A stretch of DNA of 5,380 bases from Actinomycetes bacterium (GCA_021802025.1 JAKABC010000119.1:1-5380), one strand, 5' to 3'. Shown: positions 1-5,228, numbered from the stretch's first letter. Numbers and translations: made by a program. Notes: generated from the letters alone by a model not told the origin.

Positions 1-729
1 CTGGTTGGCGGCGCTCTGGCCGCCCACCGCCGAGGCCGCGTTGATCGCCTGCTCCTCGGCGGCCGTGTCGTGGTGGCGGGCGGCGGCCGCCCCCGCGCTG
101 ATCTCGTAGGTGATGATCTCGCTGCGCAGCGTCGCGGTCACGGTCGCCAGGGTGGCCTGGGTCTGGTCGGCCAGGCGGATGTTCTCAGCCAGCAGGGTCC
201 GCGCCGCGAAGGCCGCGTGCTCCTTCTGGGCGCGGGCGTTGGCGACCCGGCTCACCGTGTTCTGCAGCGAGGTTCGCTCGCGCTGGTAGCGCTGGCGCAG
301 GGCGTCGAGGTTGCCCACCACCTTGTCCTGATAGACCTGGCGGGCGTCGGCGGTCGTGACGTTCTGGTCGAAGATCGCGAGGGTTTGGGCCGCGGCCGCC
401 CCGAAGACGTAGGCCCGCACCACGGCGACCACGAGCCGCTTGGAGGTGGCCGCGACCGCGCTGCGCTTGGTGGCCTCCTGGCCCTGGAGGTGGGCGATGG
501 TGGCGTCGAGTTGGGCGACGGCGGCCCGGTCGGCGTCGTACTGGTTGGCCGTGATCTCGCTCTGCTTCTCCTGCTGAGAGAGGGTCGCGGAGAGCCGGGC
601 GATCTCGGCCTGGGTCTGGGCGATGGTCTGGGCCCCGACCGGCCCGGGCACGAGGATGAGCGCCGTGGTGATCAGGGCTAGGACCACAGCCAGGGGGGAG
701 GGTGTCGTGCCCCGACGCCGCACGCGCAT
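1..729 (-). CDS. Secreted coiled-coil protein, N-terminal part of a probable cell-wall hydrolase (partial, runs off left edge)
   Basis: The frame is open from an ATG at 729-727 down to base 1, giving 243 residues with no stop, so the C-terminus lies outside the window. Residues 1-33 look like a signal peptide: a basic start (MRVRRR), a hydrophobic core at about 13-27, and a V-G-A cleavage site before Q34. The rest is rich in Ala, Gln, Glu and Arg with heptad-like spacing, suggesting two helical or coiled-coil stretches (about 34-98 and 125-215) separated by a segment containing VVRAYVFG (103-110). This layout resembles the N-terminal halves of actinobacterial NlpC/P60 and other peptidoglycan hydrolases, where the coil precedes a catalytic domain. 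No catalytic domain is visible here, so the enzymatic role is inference. The ATG was chosen because it starts just before the signal peptide and lies 6 bases after a -10 box (736-741). A GTG eight bases upstream (736) opens only a shadow frame. Confidence 0.8.
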   Translation of the reverse strand, partial: MRVRRRGTTPSPLAVVLALITTALILVPGPVGAQTIAQTQAEIARLSATLSQQEKQSEITANQYDADRAAVAQLDATIAHLQGQEATKRSAVAATSKRLVVAVVRAYVFGAAAAQTLAIFDQNVTTADARQVYQDKVVGNLDALRQRYQRERTSLQNTVSRVANARAQKEHAAFAARTLLAENIRLADQTQATLATVTATLRSEIITYEISAGAAAARHHDTAAEEQAINAASAVGGQSAANQ

Positions 730-735
730 GGGTCA

Positions 736-741
736 AGCCTA
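736..741 (-). promoter_or_regulatory. -10 box TAGGCT of the coiled-coil protein gene; leaderless start
   Basis: Reading the minus strand, TAGGCT is followed by six bases (TGACCC) and then the ATG at 729. It fits the actinobacterial TAnnnT -10 pattern, and this spacing puts the transcription start on or beside the start codon, leaving no room for a ribosome binding site. I see no convincing -35 at 16-18 bp. Confidence 0.5.
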
Positions 742-767
742 GTGAGGGGCCCTAAGAGAACGGGGGC

Positions 768-779
768 AACCGCGCGGTT
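768..779. promoter_or_regulatory. Perfect 12-bp palindrome, possible shared operator
   Basis: AACCGCGCGGTT is its own reverse complement. Its centre (773.5) is almost exactly midway between the -10 box of the minus-strand gene (736-741) and that of the tRNA (807-812), so it sits near -45 of both predicted transcription starts. That is a reasonable place for a dimeric regulator, but chance palindromes are common in GC-rich DNA and no regulator is known. There is no T-tract, so it is unlikely to be a terminator. Confidence 0.3.
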
Positions 780-806
780 CCGGGTGGTCGCGGGCCGGGC
801 CTCGGT

Positions 807-812
807 TAGCGT
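807..812 (+). promoter_or_regulatory. -10 box TAGCGT of the tRNA gene
   Basis: TAGCGT lies 16 bases before the first base of the tRNA and predicts a transcription start near 819, giving a 5' leader of about 10 bases to be removed by RNase P. The identical hexamer occurs at 932-937 before the next gene. No clear -35 element is seen. Confidence 0.5.
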
Positions 813-828
813 GGGCCCGCGGCGTCGA

Positions 829-902
829 GGGGGCGTAGCCCAATCGGTAGAGGCAAGGCGCTTAAACCGCCTCCAGTGAGGGTTCGAATCCCTCCGCCCC
901 TA
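829..902 (+). tRNA. tRNA with anticodon UAA (nominally tRNA-Leu), short variable loop
   Basis: A full cloverleaf folds by eye. The acceptor stem pairs 829-835 with 895-901 (seven pairs, the first being G-U). The D arm is 838-854, with GG at 846-847, a three-pair stem and a C-A mismatch at the fourth position. The anticodon stem pairs 856-860 with 868-872, and the loop CTTAAAC has the anticodon TAA at 863-865. The variable loop is CCAGT (873-877). The T stem pairs 878-882 with 890-894 around TTCGAAT. The discriminator is A902, and CCA is not encoded (CGC follows). UAA reads the leucine codon UUA, and A73 fits leucine. However, bacterial leucine tRNAs normally carry a long variable arm of ten or more bases, and here it has five. 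It is clearly a tRNA; its charging identity is uncertain. Confidence 0.88.
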
Positions 903-931
903 CGCCGCTGGGGCGGGGTGGCGCCATTTAG

Positions 932-937
932 TAGCGT
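932..937 (+). promoter_or_regulatory. -10 box TAGCGT of the membrane protein/manC operon; leaderless start
   Basis: TAGCGT is followed by exactly six bases and then the GTG start at 944, so the transcript should begin at or next to the start codon. No Shine-Dalgarno sequence precedes the GTG. An 8-bp palindrome, TGGCGCCA (919-926), lies just upstream in the promoter spacer. The box is only 30 bases after the tRNA, so some read-through from the tRNA promoter is possible. Confidence 0.5.
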
Positions 938-943
938 TGTAGG

Positions 944-1753
944 GTGGCCAAAAGCACCTCGGGCAAGCTCGTCAGCCGCGTCGGCGCGGCCGGCGGGGGC
1001 AAGACCTATCGCAAGACCCGTCCCGCCAACTTCTACGGGGTGCTCGCGGTCATCGTGATCTTGGGCCTGGCCCTGGTCGCCTACTCGCGCTACCAGTACC
1101 AGAACCCCACCGTCGCCCACCACGCCGCGGGTACCCCGCCGCTCGTGGGCAAGACGTACTACTTCGCCCTGGCCGCCGACGACTGCGGCACGGCGCTGCC
1201 GTCGTTGACCTCGGACCCGACCTTCAAGGGCAGCTACCACGTCGAGTCCAACGACGTCGTGAACCTGACCCCGCTGACCAGCGCCAGCGCGGGCAAGAAC
1301 GCGACGCTCGCGAACTTCGCGGCCGAGTACCCGGGCCTCACGCTCACCTCGAGCTCGCTCGCGATCCCGGGCAAGAACGGGGTGAAGGACCCGGCGACCA
1401 CCTTCGCCAACGGCGCGACCTGCGCCAAGGGCACCAAGTACGCCGGTAAGAAGGGCGAGGTCGTCTACGCCTACTGGAAGACCCTGGCCCAGGCCGCCCC
1501 GACCCTGACGACGAACCCGGCCTCGATCCACCTCGGCCACGAGGTCCGGGTCACCCTGGCCTTCGTGCCCAAGGGGGTCACCCCGCTCGCGCCCTCCAAG
1601 ACGAGCGTCGACACGATGGTCGTGCTCGCGACGACCCCCACGACGACGACCACCGCGCCCGTGACCTCGACCAGCGTGCCGACGACCCCGACGAGCACCG
1701 GGTCGACCTCGACCACCGCGCCGACCACCACCACGACGACCGCCAAGGGCTGA
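944..1753 (+). CDS. Membrane-anchored protein with Thr/Ser/Pro-rich C-terminal tail, unknown function
   Basis: This 269-residue protein matches no family I recognise. Residues 1-29 are basic (many Lys and Arg) and glycine-rich, and residues 30-47 form one hydrophobic helix (core VLAVIVILGLALVAY). The positive-inside rule then puts the N-terminus in the cytoplasm and residues 50-269 outside. The outer region (about 64-225) has two cysteines, C81 and C160, which could form a disulfide. The tail (230-269) is extremely biased, with 22 Thr, 5 Ser and 5 Pro in 40 residues, as in linkers exposed at the cell surface and often O-glycosylated in actinobacteria. The GTG at 944 is chosen because it precedes the basic segment and sits six bases after a -10 box. 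Its TGA shares one base with the ATG of the downstream sugar nucleotidyltransferase, implying co-transcription and translational coupling. A role at the envelope is inference; the gene itself is well supported by codon bias and protein layout. Confidence 0.85.
   Translation: MAKSTSGKLVSRVGAAGGGKTYRKTRPANFYGVLAVIVILGLALVAYSRYQYQNPTVAHHAAGTPPLVGKTYYFALAADDCGTALPSLTSDPTFKGSYHVESNDVVNLTPLTSASAGKNATLANFAAEYPGLTLTSSSLAIPGKNGVKDPATTFANGATCAKGTKYAGKKGEVVYAYWKTLAQAAPTLTTNPASIHLGHEVRVTLAFVPKGVTPLAPSKTSVDTMVVLATTPTTTTTAPVTSTSVPTTPTSTGSTSTTAPTTTTTTAKG
1631..1741 (+). repeat. Low-complexity Thr-codon tract (ACG/ACC triplets)
   Basis: This stretch encodes the Thr/Ser/Pro tail with runs of ACG and ACC triplets, such as the five Thr codons at 1640-1654 and six at 1724-1741. 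It is imperfect triplet-repeat DNA in which replication slippage would change tail length without breaking the frame. I see no longer repeat unit. Confidence 0.6.
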
Positions 1754-2775
1754 TGCTCGCCATCATCCTGGTGGGGGGGAAGGGCACGCGGTTGCGGCCG
1801 CTCACCCTCGAGACGCCCAAGCAGATGCTCCCCCTCGTGGGGGTGCCCATGATCGAGGGCGTCTTCGCCTCGTTGGCCGCCCACGGGGTGACCGAGGCGG
1901 TGCTCTCGCTGGGCTACCTGCCCGACCGGTTCACCGAGGCCTACCCCGACAACGTGATCGCCGGGCTGCCGGTGCGCTACGCCGTGGAGTCGACCCCGCT
2001 CGACACGGCCGGGGCCATCCGCTTCGCCGCCGAGAGCGCCGGGGTCGACGACACGTTCCTCGTGGTGAACGGGGACGTCGTGAGCGACCTCGACGTCTCG
2101 CGCCTCATCGCGTTCCACCGCGAGCGCGCGGCCAGCGCGACCATCTCACTGCACCCGGTGAAGGACCCCTCCCACTTCGGCGTCGTGCCGACCGGCGACG
2201 ACGGACGGGTCCTCGCCTTCGTCGAGAAGCCGCCGGCCGACGAGGCCCCGACCAACATGATCAACGCCGGCTACTACGTCTTCGAGCCGCGTGCGCTCGC
2301 GCGCGTCGCCCCCGACCGGCCGGTGAGCGTGGAGCGCGAGACGTTCCCGGCCCTGGCGGCCGAGGGCTCCCTCTACGCGCTCGGTGACGACGCCTACTGG
2401 CTCGACACCGGCACGCCCCACGCGTACCTCACGGCCAACATCGACGTGCTCACCGGCCGGCGCGCCGCGCCGGTGGCCGGGGTGGTCGAGGGGAGCTGGC
2501 GCCACCCCTCGGCGACGATCGACGCCAGCGCCCGGGTGCGCCGCGCGGTCGTGGACCGCGAGTGCGTCGTCGGGGCCGACGTCGTGATCGAGGACTCGGT
2601 GCTGCTGCCCGGGGCGGTCGTCCAGAGCGGCTGCACGGTGCGCTGGTCGATCATCGGGCCCGAGGCCGTGGTGGGCACGGGCTCGACGCTGGGGCCGACC
2701 TGCGTCGTGGGCGCGAAGGAGCACGTGGCCGCCGAGTCCGAGCTCTCGGGCGACGTCCGCCTGGGCGGGGTCTAG
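1753..2775 (+). CDS. manC: NDP-sugar pyrophosphorylase, probable mannose-1-phosphate guanylyltransferase
   Basis: This 340-residue protein is a sugar-nucleotide nucleotidyltransferase, which joins a sugar 1-phosphate to an NTP and releases pyrophosphate in the cytoplasm. The N-terminal Rossmann-like domain (1-230) carries the nucleotide signature GGKGTRLRPLT (8-18) with P22-K23, the substrate-loop segment PLDTAGAI (82-89), NGD with metal-binding D108 (106-108), FVEKP (156-160), NAGYYVFE (171-178) and DTGTP (218-222). Residues from about 253 to 335 show hexapeptide-like left-handed beta-helix repeats. Length and layout match actinobacterial GDP-mannose pyrophosphorylases (M. tuberculosis ManB, about 359 residues). 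GTP and mannose-1-phosphate as substrates are inferred from this resemblance and from the F420 neighbours; a glucose- or other hexose-1-phosphate enzyme is possible. The ATG overlaps the upstream TGA by one base, with AAGGG (1745-1749) as a weak ribosome binding site. The stop TAG overlaps the stop of the convergent cofE. Confidence 0.85.
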   Translation: MLAIILVGGKGTRLRPLTLETPKQMLPLVGVPMIEGVFASLAAHGVTEAVLSLGYLPDRFTEAYPDNVIAGLPVRYAVESTPLDTAGAIRFAAESAGVDDTFLVVNGDVVSDLDVSRLIAFHRERAASATISLHPVKDPSHFGVVPTGDDGRVLAFVEKPPADEAPTNMINAGYYVFEPRALARVAPDRPVSVERETFPALAAEGSLYALGDDAYWLDTGTPHAYLTANIDVLTGRRAAPVAGVVEGSWRHPSATIDASARVRRAVVDRECVVGADVVIEDSVLLPGAVVQSGCTVRWSIIGPEAVVGTGSTLGPTCVVGAKEHVAAESELSGDVRLGGV

Positions 2776-3482
2776 CGGAAGAGGTCCTCACCGGGCCGGC
2801 GCACCAGGGCCCCGGCGACGCTGCCGGGGCCGAGGAACGACGGGTCGAGCCCGCGCACCAGGGCGAAGGGCGTGCCGGCCGCCTTGTGCAGGACGAGGTT
2901 GGCCGCACCGGCGACCTCGTCGGCGATCGCCACCTCGGTCGCCTCGAGGCGTCGCCCGTGGGCGTCGAGGGTGCCGCGCAGGTCGAGGATCGGCCGCAGT
3001 CCCGCGACCCCGAGGGCCACGTCGGTCACGCCGTGGCGCCAGGCCCGCCCGAAGGTGTCGGTGACGACGACGGCCGCCTCGACCCCGGTGCGCCGGGCGA
3101 GCTCGGCGCGCAGCCGCCGGGCGCTGCGATCGGGATCTCGGGGCAAGAGCACGGCCGTGCCCTCCTCGGCGTTGGAGAGGTCGACGCCGGCGTTGGCGTT
3201 GACGAAGCCGTGGCTCGTCTCGGTGATGCGCAGCGTCCCGCGCCGGCGCAGGACCCGGCGAGCCTCCGACTCCACGAGGGCCGTCTTGGCCTCGGGGGTG
3301 TCCTCGAGGGCCACGACGCGGCCCTCGGCCTTGGCCACCACCTTGGAGGTGACGACGAGGACGTCGCCCGCCGCGAGCGACTCGCCGGCCTCGGCGAGGG
3401 CGCCGAGGACGAGCTCGGCGAGGTCGTCCCCGGCGACGACCCGGGCCCTCGTGGCCAGGGCGACCAGGCGCAGGGCGCTCAC
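2772..3482 (-). CDS. cofE: Coenzyme F420-0:L-glutamate ligase, single-domain form
   Basis: The 236-residue product belongs to the CofE family (F420 ligase, PF01996). It adds L-glutamate residues to F420-0 using GTP and divalent metal, forming the mature F420 tail in the cytoplasm. Visible family segments are VTSKVVAKAEGR (44-55), HGFVNANAGVDLSN (91-104, with the conserved NAGVD core), VVVTDTFGRAWRHG (137-150), EVAIADE (182-188) and GTPFALVRG (202-210, preceded by HKAA). The length equals archaeal CofE (about 250). Mycobacterial FbiB is about 448 residues because it carries an extra C-terminal nitroreductase-like domain that reduces dehydro-F420-0; here the frame stops right after the ligase domain. 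The GTG start overlaps the fbiA stop in GTGA (3479-3482), a usual sign of translational coupling. There is no good ribosome binding site of its own. The stop shares the CTAG palindrome with the convergent manC. Confidence 0.92.
   Translation of the reverse strand: MSALRLVALATRARVVAGDDLAELVLGALAEAGESLAAGDVLVVTSKVVAKAEGRVVALEDTPEAKTALVESEARRVLRRRGTLRITETSHGFVNANAGVDLSNAEEGTAVLLPRDPDRSARRLRAELARRTGVEAAVVVTDTFGRAWRHGVTDVALGVAGLRPILDLRGTLDAHGRRLEATEVAIADEVAGAANLVLHKAAGTPFALVRGLDPSFLGPGSVAGALVRRPGEDLFR
2808..2831. terminator. GC-rich perfect hairpin after manC, possible transcript end
   Basis: GGCCCCGGC (2808-2816) pairs perfectly with GCCGGGGCC (2823-2831) around a six-base loop, giving nine GC pairs. 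It begins 33 bases after the manC stop, inside the 3' part of cofE. No T-tract follows in either direction, so it is not a classical intrinsic terminator. U-less hairpins have been proposed as transcript ends in actinobacteria, but the stem could also be a by-product of GC-rich codons for GPGSVAGA. Confidence 0.25.
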
Positions 3483-4390
3483 GCGAGGACCGTCTCGGCG
3501 AGGGCCCGGGCGCGCCCGGGGTCGTCCATGACCGTCGTGGTGACCCGGACCTCGTGACCGGTCGCGCCGATGCGTCCGGCGAGCCCGGCGTCGATCTCGT
3601 CGATCACCCAGGTCGCGACGAGCGCGCCGTAGTGGTCGGCGACGCCGGCCGCCGACGGCTCGAGGCCGAGGTCGCGCATCAGCCGGTCGGCCGGACCCTT
3701 GAGGGCGGCGCCCCCCACGATCGGGGAGACGGCGATCGCGTCGCCGCGGGCGGCGACGGCCTCGCGCACCCCGGGCAGGGCGAGGATCGGGTCGATGGAG
3801 AGCAGGGGGTTCGAGGGCGCGACGACGAGGCGCGTCGCGCTCTCGATTGCGTGCAGGGCGGCGGCGCTCGGGCGGGCCGTCTCCAGGCCGGTCACGGTGA
3901 TCGCGGTCACGGTGACCTCGTGGCGTCGTCGCACGAAGTACTCCTGGAAGGCCATCGGCCCCTCGAGCGTCTCGAGGGTGGTGGCGACGGGGTCGTCGCT
4001 CGCGGGCAACACGGTGGCGCGGACCCCGCGCCGCTGGGCGATCTCGGCGGTGACCTCGGTCTTGGTCGCGCCCTCGCCGAGGCGCTGGGTGCGGTAGAGG
4101 TGGGTCGCGAGGTCGCGGTCGCCCAGGCGGAACCAGTCCTCGCCGCCGAGCGCGGCCAGCTCGTCCATCACCCGCCAGGTCTCGTCGGTGAGCCCCCAGC
4201 CGCGGGCCTCGTCGTTCATCCCGGCGAGCGTGTAGGTCACGGTGTCGAGGTCGGGGCAGATCGTGAGCCCGTGGAGCACGAGGTCGTCGCCCACGTTGAC
4301 CACCGCCGCCAACTCGGTCGGGTCGACGACGAGGCTGAGCGCGCGCAGCAGGCGCGCGGCGCCGACACCGCCGGCGAGGACCGTGATCAC
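3479..4390 (-). CDS. fbiA: 2-phospho-L-lactate (or phosphoenolpyruvate) transferase of F420 biosynthesis
   Basis: The 303-residue product is a CofD/FbiA protein. It transfers the phospholactyl group from LPPG, or in mycobacteria the phosphoenolpyruvyl group from EPPG, to Fo, giving F420-0 or dehydro-F420-0. Family segments seen are the N-terminal glycine-rich loop TVLAGGVGAARLLRAL (3-18), NVGDDLVLHGLTICPDLDT (32-50), GWGLTDET (64-71), FRLGDRDLATH (87-97), FQEYFVRRR (148-156), APSNPLLSIDPIL (191-203) and VSPIVGGAALKGPADRL (221-237). The length fits the family (about 310-330). The frame is open further upstream to 4558, but the extra 56 residues are low-quality and antisense to the hydrolase gene. 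The GTG at 4390 places the start directly before the conserved ITVLAGG and seven bases after a -10 box. It is first in an operon with cofE, overlapping by 4 bp. Which of the two substrates is used cannot be decided from this sequence. Confidence 0.95.
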   Translation of the reverse strand: MITVLAGGVGAARLLRALSLVVDPTELAAVVNVGDDLVLHGLTICPDLDTVTYTLAGMNDEARGWGLTDETWRVMDELAALGGEDWFRLGDRDLATHLYRTQRLGEGATKTEVTAEIAQRRGVRATVLPASDDPVATTLETLEGPMAFQEYFVRRRHEVTVTAITVTGLETARPSAAALHAIESATRLVVAPSNPLLSIDPILALPGVREAVAARGDAIAVSPIVGGAALKGPADRLMRDLGLEPSAAGVADHYGALVATWVIDEIDAGLAGRIGATGHEVRVTTTVMDDPGRARALAETVLA

Positions 4391-4397
4391 CCCAGAG

Positions 4398-4403
4398 ACA
4401 CTA
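4398..4403 (-). promoter_or_regulatory. -10 box TAGTGT of the fbiA-cofE operon; leaderless start
   Basis: On the minus strand TAGTGT is followed by seven bases (CTCTGGG) and the GTG at 4390. The transcript should therefore begin at or within about a base of the start codon. The box lies only 12 bases from the opposing -10 box at 4416-4421. Confidence 0.5.
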
Positions 4404-4415
4404 GGGGGGCCTAGG

Positions 4416-4421
4416 TAACAT
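4416..4421 (+). promoter_or_regulatory. -10 box TAACAT of the serine hydrolase gene; leaderless start
   Basis: TAACAT is followed by six bases and then GTG at 4428. The same six-base gap is seen at 736-741 and 932-937, which favours 4428 over the in-frame GTG one codon earlier (4425). The palindrome CCTAGG (4410-4415) lies between the two divergent -10 boxes. Confidence 0.5.
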
Positions 4422-4427
4422 CGGGTG

Positions 4428-5228
4428 GTGAGTGACGCCGCGCCGACGTGGCCCGGCGCGCCGGCCCACGTCGTGCTGCGCGTGCGTGACGGTCGCGTCG
4501 AGCGCGTGGAGGAGTTCGGGGACCTCGACGAGCCCCGCCCCTGGGCGTCGGTGACCAAACTCGCCGTCGCCCTGGCGGCGGCCGTCGAGGTCGACGAGGG
4601 ACGACGCGACTACGACGAGGTGCTCGGACCCGACGGGGCGACCCTCGCCCACCTCCTCGCCCACGCGAGCGGCCTCGGGCTCGACGAGGGCGACCGCGTC
4701 CAACCCGTCGGGGCCCGACGGGTGTACTCCAACGCGGGCTACGACCGCGTGGCGCGCACCCTCGCGGGCGAGGGCCGCGAGGCCACCTGGCTCGCCGAGC
4801 GCGTCTTCGCGCCGCTCGGTATGTCGAGCGCCCTCGAGGGTCGGGCGGCCGCCGGGGTGGTCGGCTCGACCAACGACCTCGCGGCGCTGATGGCCGCGTG
4901 GCTGGCGCCGGGACTCGTGCGCGCCGCCACGCGCGACCGGGCGATCGCGCCCTACCTCGCCGAGCTCGCCGGCGTCGTGCCGGGATTCGGCCGCTTCGAC
5001 CCCTGCCCGTGGGGGCTGGGCCCCGAGCTCGCCGGCGACAAGCACCACTGGATGGGCGACTGGCCCGAGGCGAGCTTCGGCCACTTCGGCCAGAGCGGGG
5101 CCCTCGCCCTCGCCAACGCCGACGAGGGTCTGGCCGTCGTGGCGACGAGCACCGTGGCCTTTGGACCCTGGGCCGTTGAGCTCTGGCCGAGGTGGACGAG
5201 CGCGGCGCGCGAGCGGGCGCGCGCGTGA
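4428..5228 (+). CDS. Small cytoplasmic serine hydrolase, beta-lactamase/DD-peptidase fold
   Basis: The 266-residue product has the three motifs of serine beta-lactamase-like enzymes (class C/esterase type, PF00144). These are SVTK (S41 nucleophile, K44), YSN (Y100-N102), and HFGQSG (219-224), which takes the place of the KTG motif. The segment HLLAHASGL (75-83) and the ERVFAPLGM region (124-132) are also typical of this family. At 266 residues it is short; most members have 350-400. There is no signal peptide or membrane helix, so it should act in the cytoplasm, unlike true penicillin-binding proteins; an esterase, amidase or peptidase activity is more likely than antibiotic resistance. The start is taken at GTG 4428, six bases after a -10 box; GTG 4425 would add one residue. 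Its TGA overlaps the next gene's GTG by 4 bp (5225-5228), so the two are probably co-translated. The substrate is unknown. Confidence 0.88.
   Translation: MSDAAPTWPGAPAHVVLRVRDGRVERVEEFGDLDEPRPWASVTKLAVALAAAVEVDEGRRDYDEVLGPDGATLAHLLAHASGLGLDEGDRVQPVGARRVYSNAGYDRVARTLAGEGREATWLAERVFAPLGMSSALEGRAAAGVVGSTNDLAALMAAWLAPGLVRAATRDRAIAPYLAELAGVVPGFGRFDPCPWGLGPELAGDKHHWMGDWPEASFGHFGQSGALALANADEGLAVVATSTVAFGPWAVELWPRWTSAARERARA

Noticed and set aside
185..736. Minus-strand open frame of 183 codons overlapping the first gene
   Set aside because: It is a shadow frame: the product is Pro/Arg/His-rich low-complexity sequence, while the frame starting at 729 gives a signal peptide and an ordered coiled coil through to the window edge.
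919..926. 8-bp palindrome TGGCGCCA before the membrane protein gene as an operator
   Set aside because: It is short and GC-rich, and expected by chance at this composition; mentioned with the promoter but not called separately.
903..943. Terminator after the tRNA
   Set aside because: Only a four-pair stem (903-906 with 912-915) and no real T-tract; the region is better explained as the next promoter.
806..1540. Minus-strand open frame crossing the tRNA gene
   Set aside because: It reads through the tRNA antisense, giving the GIRTLTGGGLSALPLPIG-type string that often appears as a false protein, and continues antisense to the membrane protein gene.
2757..2768. Small inverted repeat CCGC-CTGG-GCGG just before the manC stop
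   Set aside because: The four-pair stem lies within the coding sequence, with no T-tract, and is too short to support as a terminator.
2562..3557. Long plus-strand open frames opposite cofE and fbiA
   Set aside because: Gly/Arg/Ala/Asp-rich products without motifs are expected opposite GC-rich genes with few AT-rich stops; the minus frames carry all F420 family motifs.
4391..4558. Longer fbiA with a start at 4558
   Set aside because: The extra residues are Ser/Arg/Thr-rich low-complexity sequence antisense to the hydrolase gene, and the family motif begins right at 4390.
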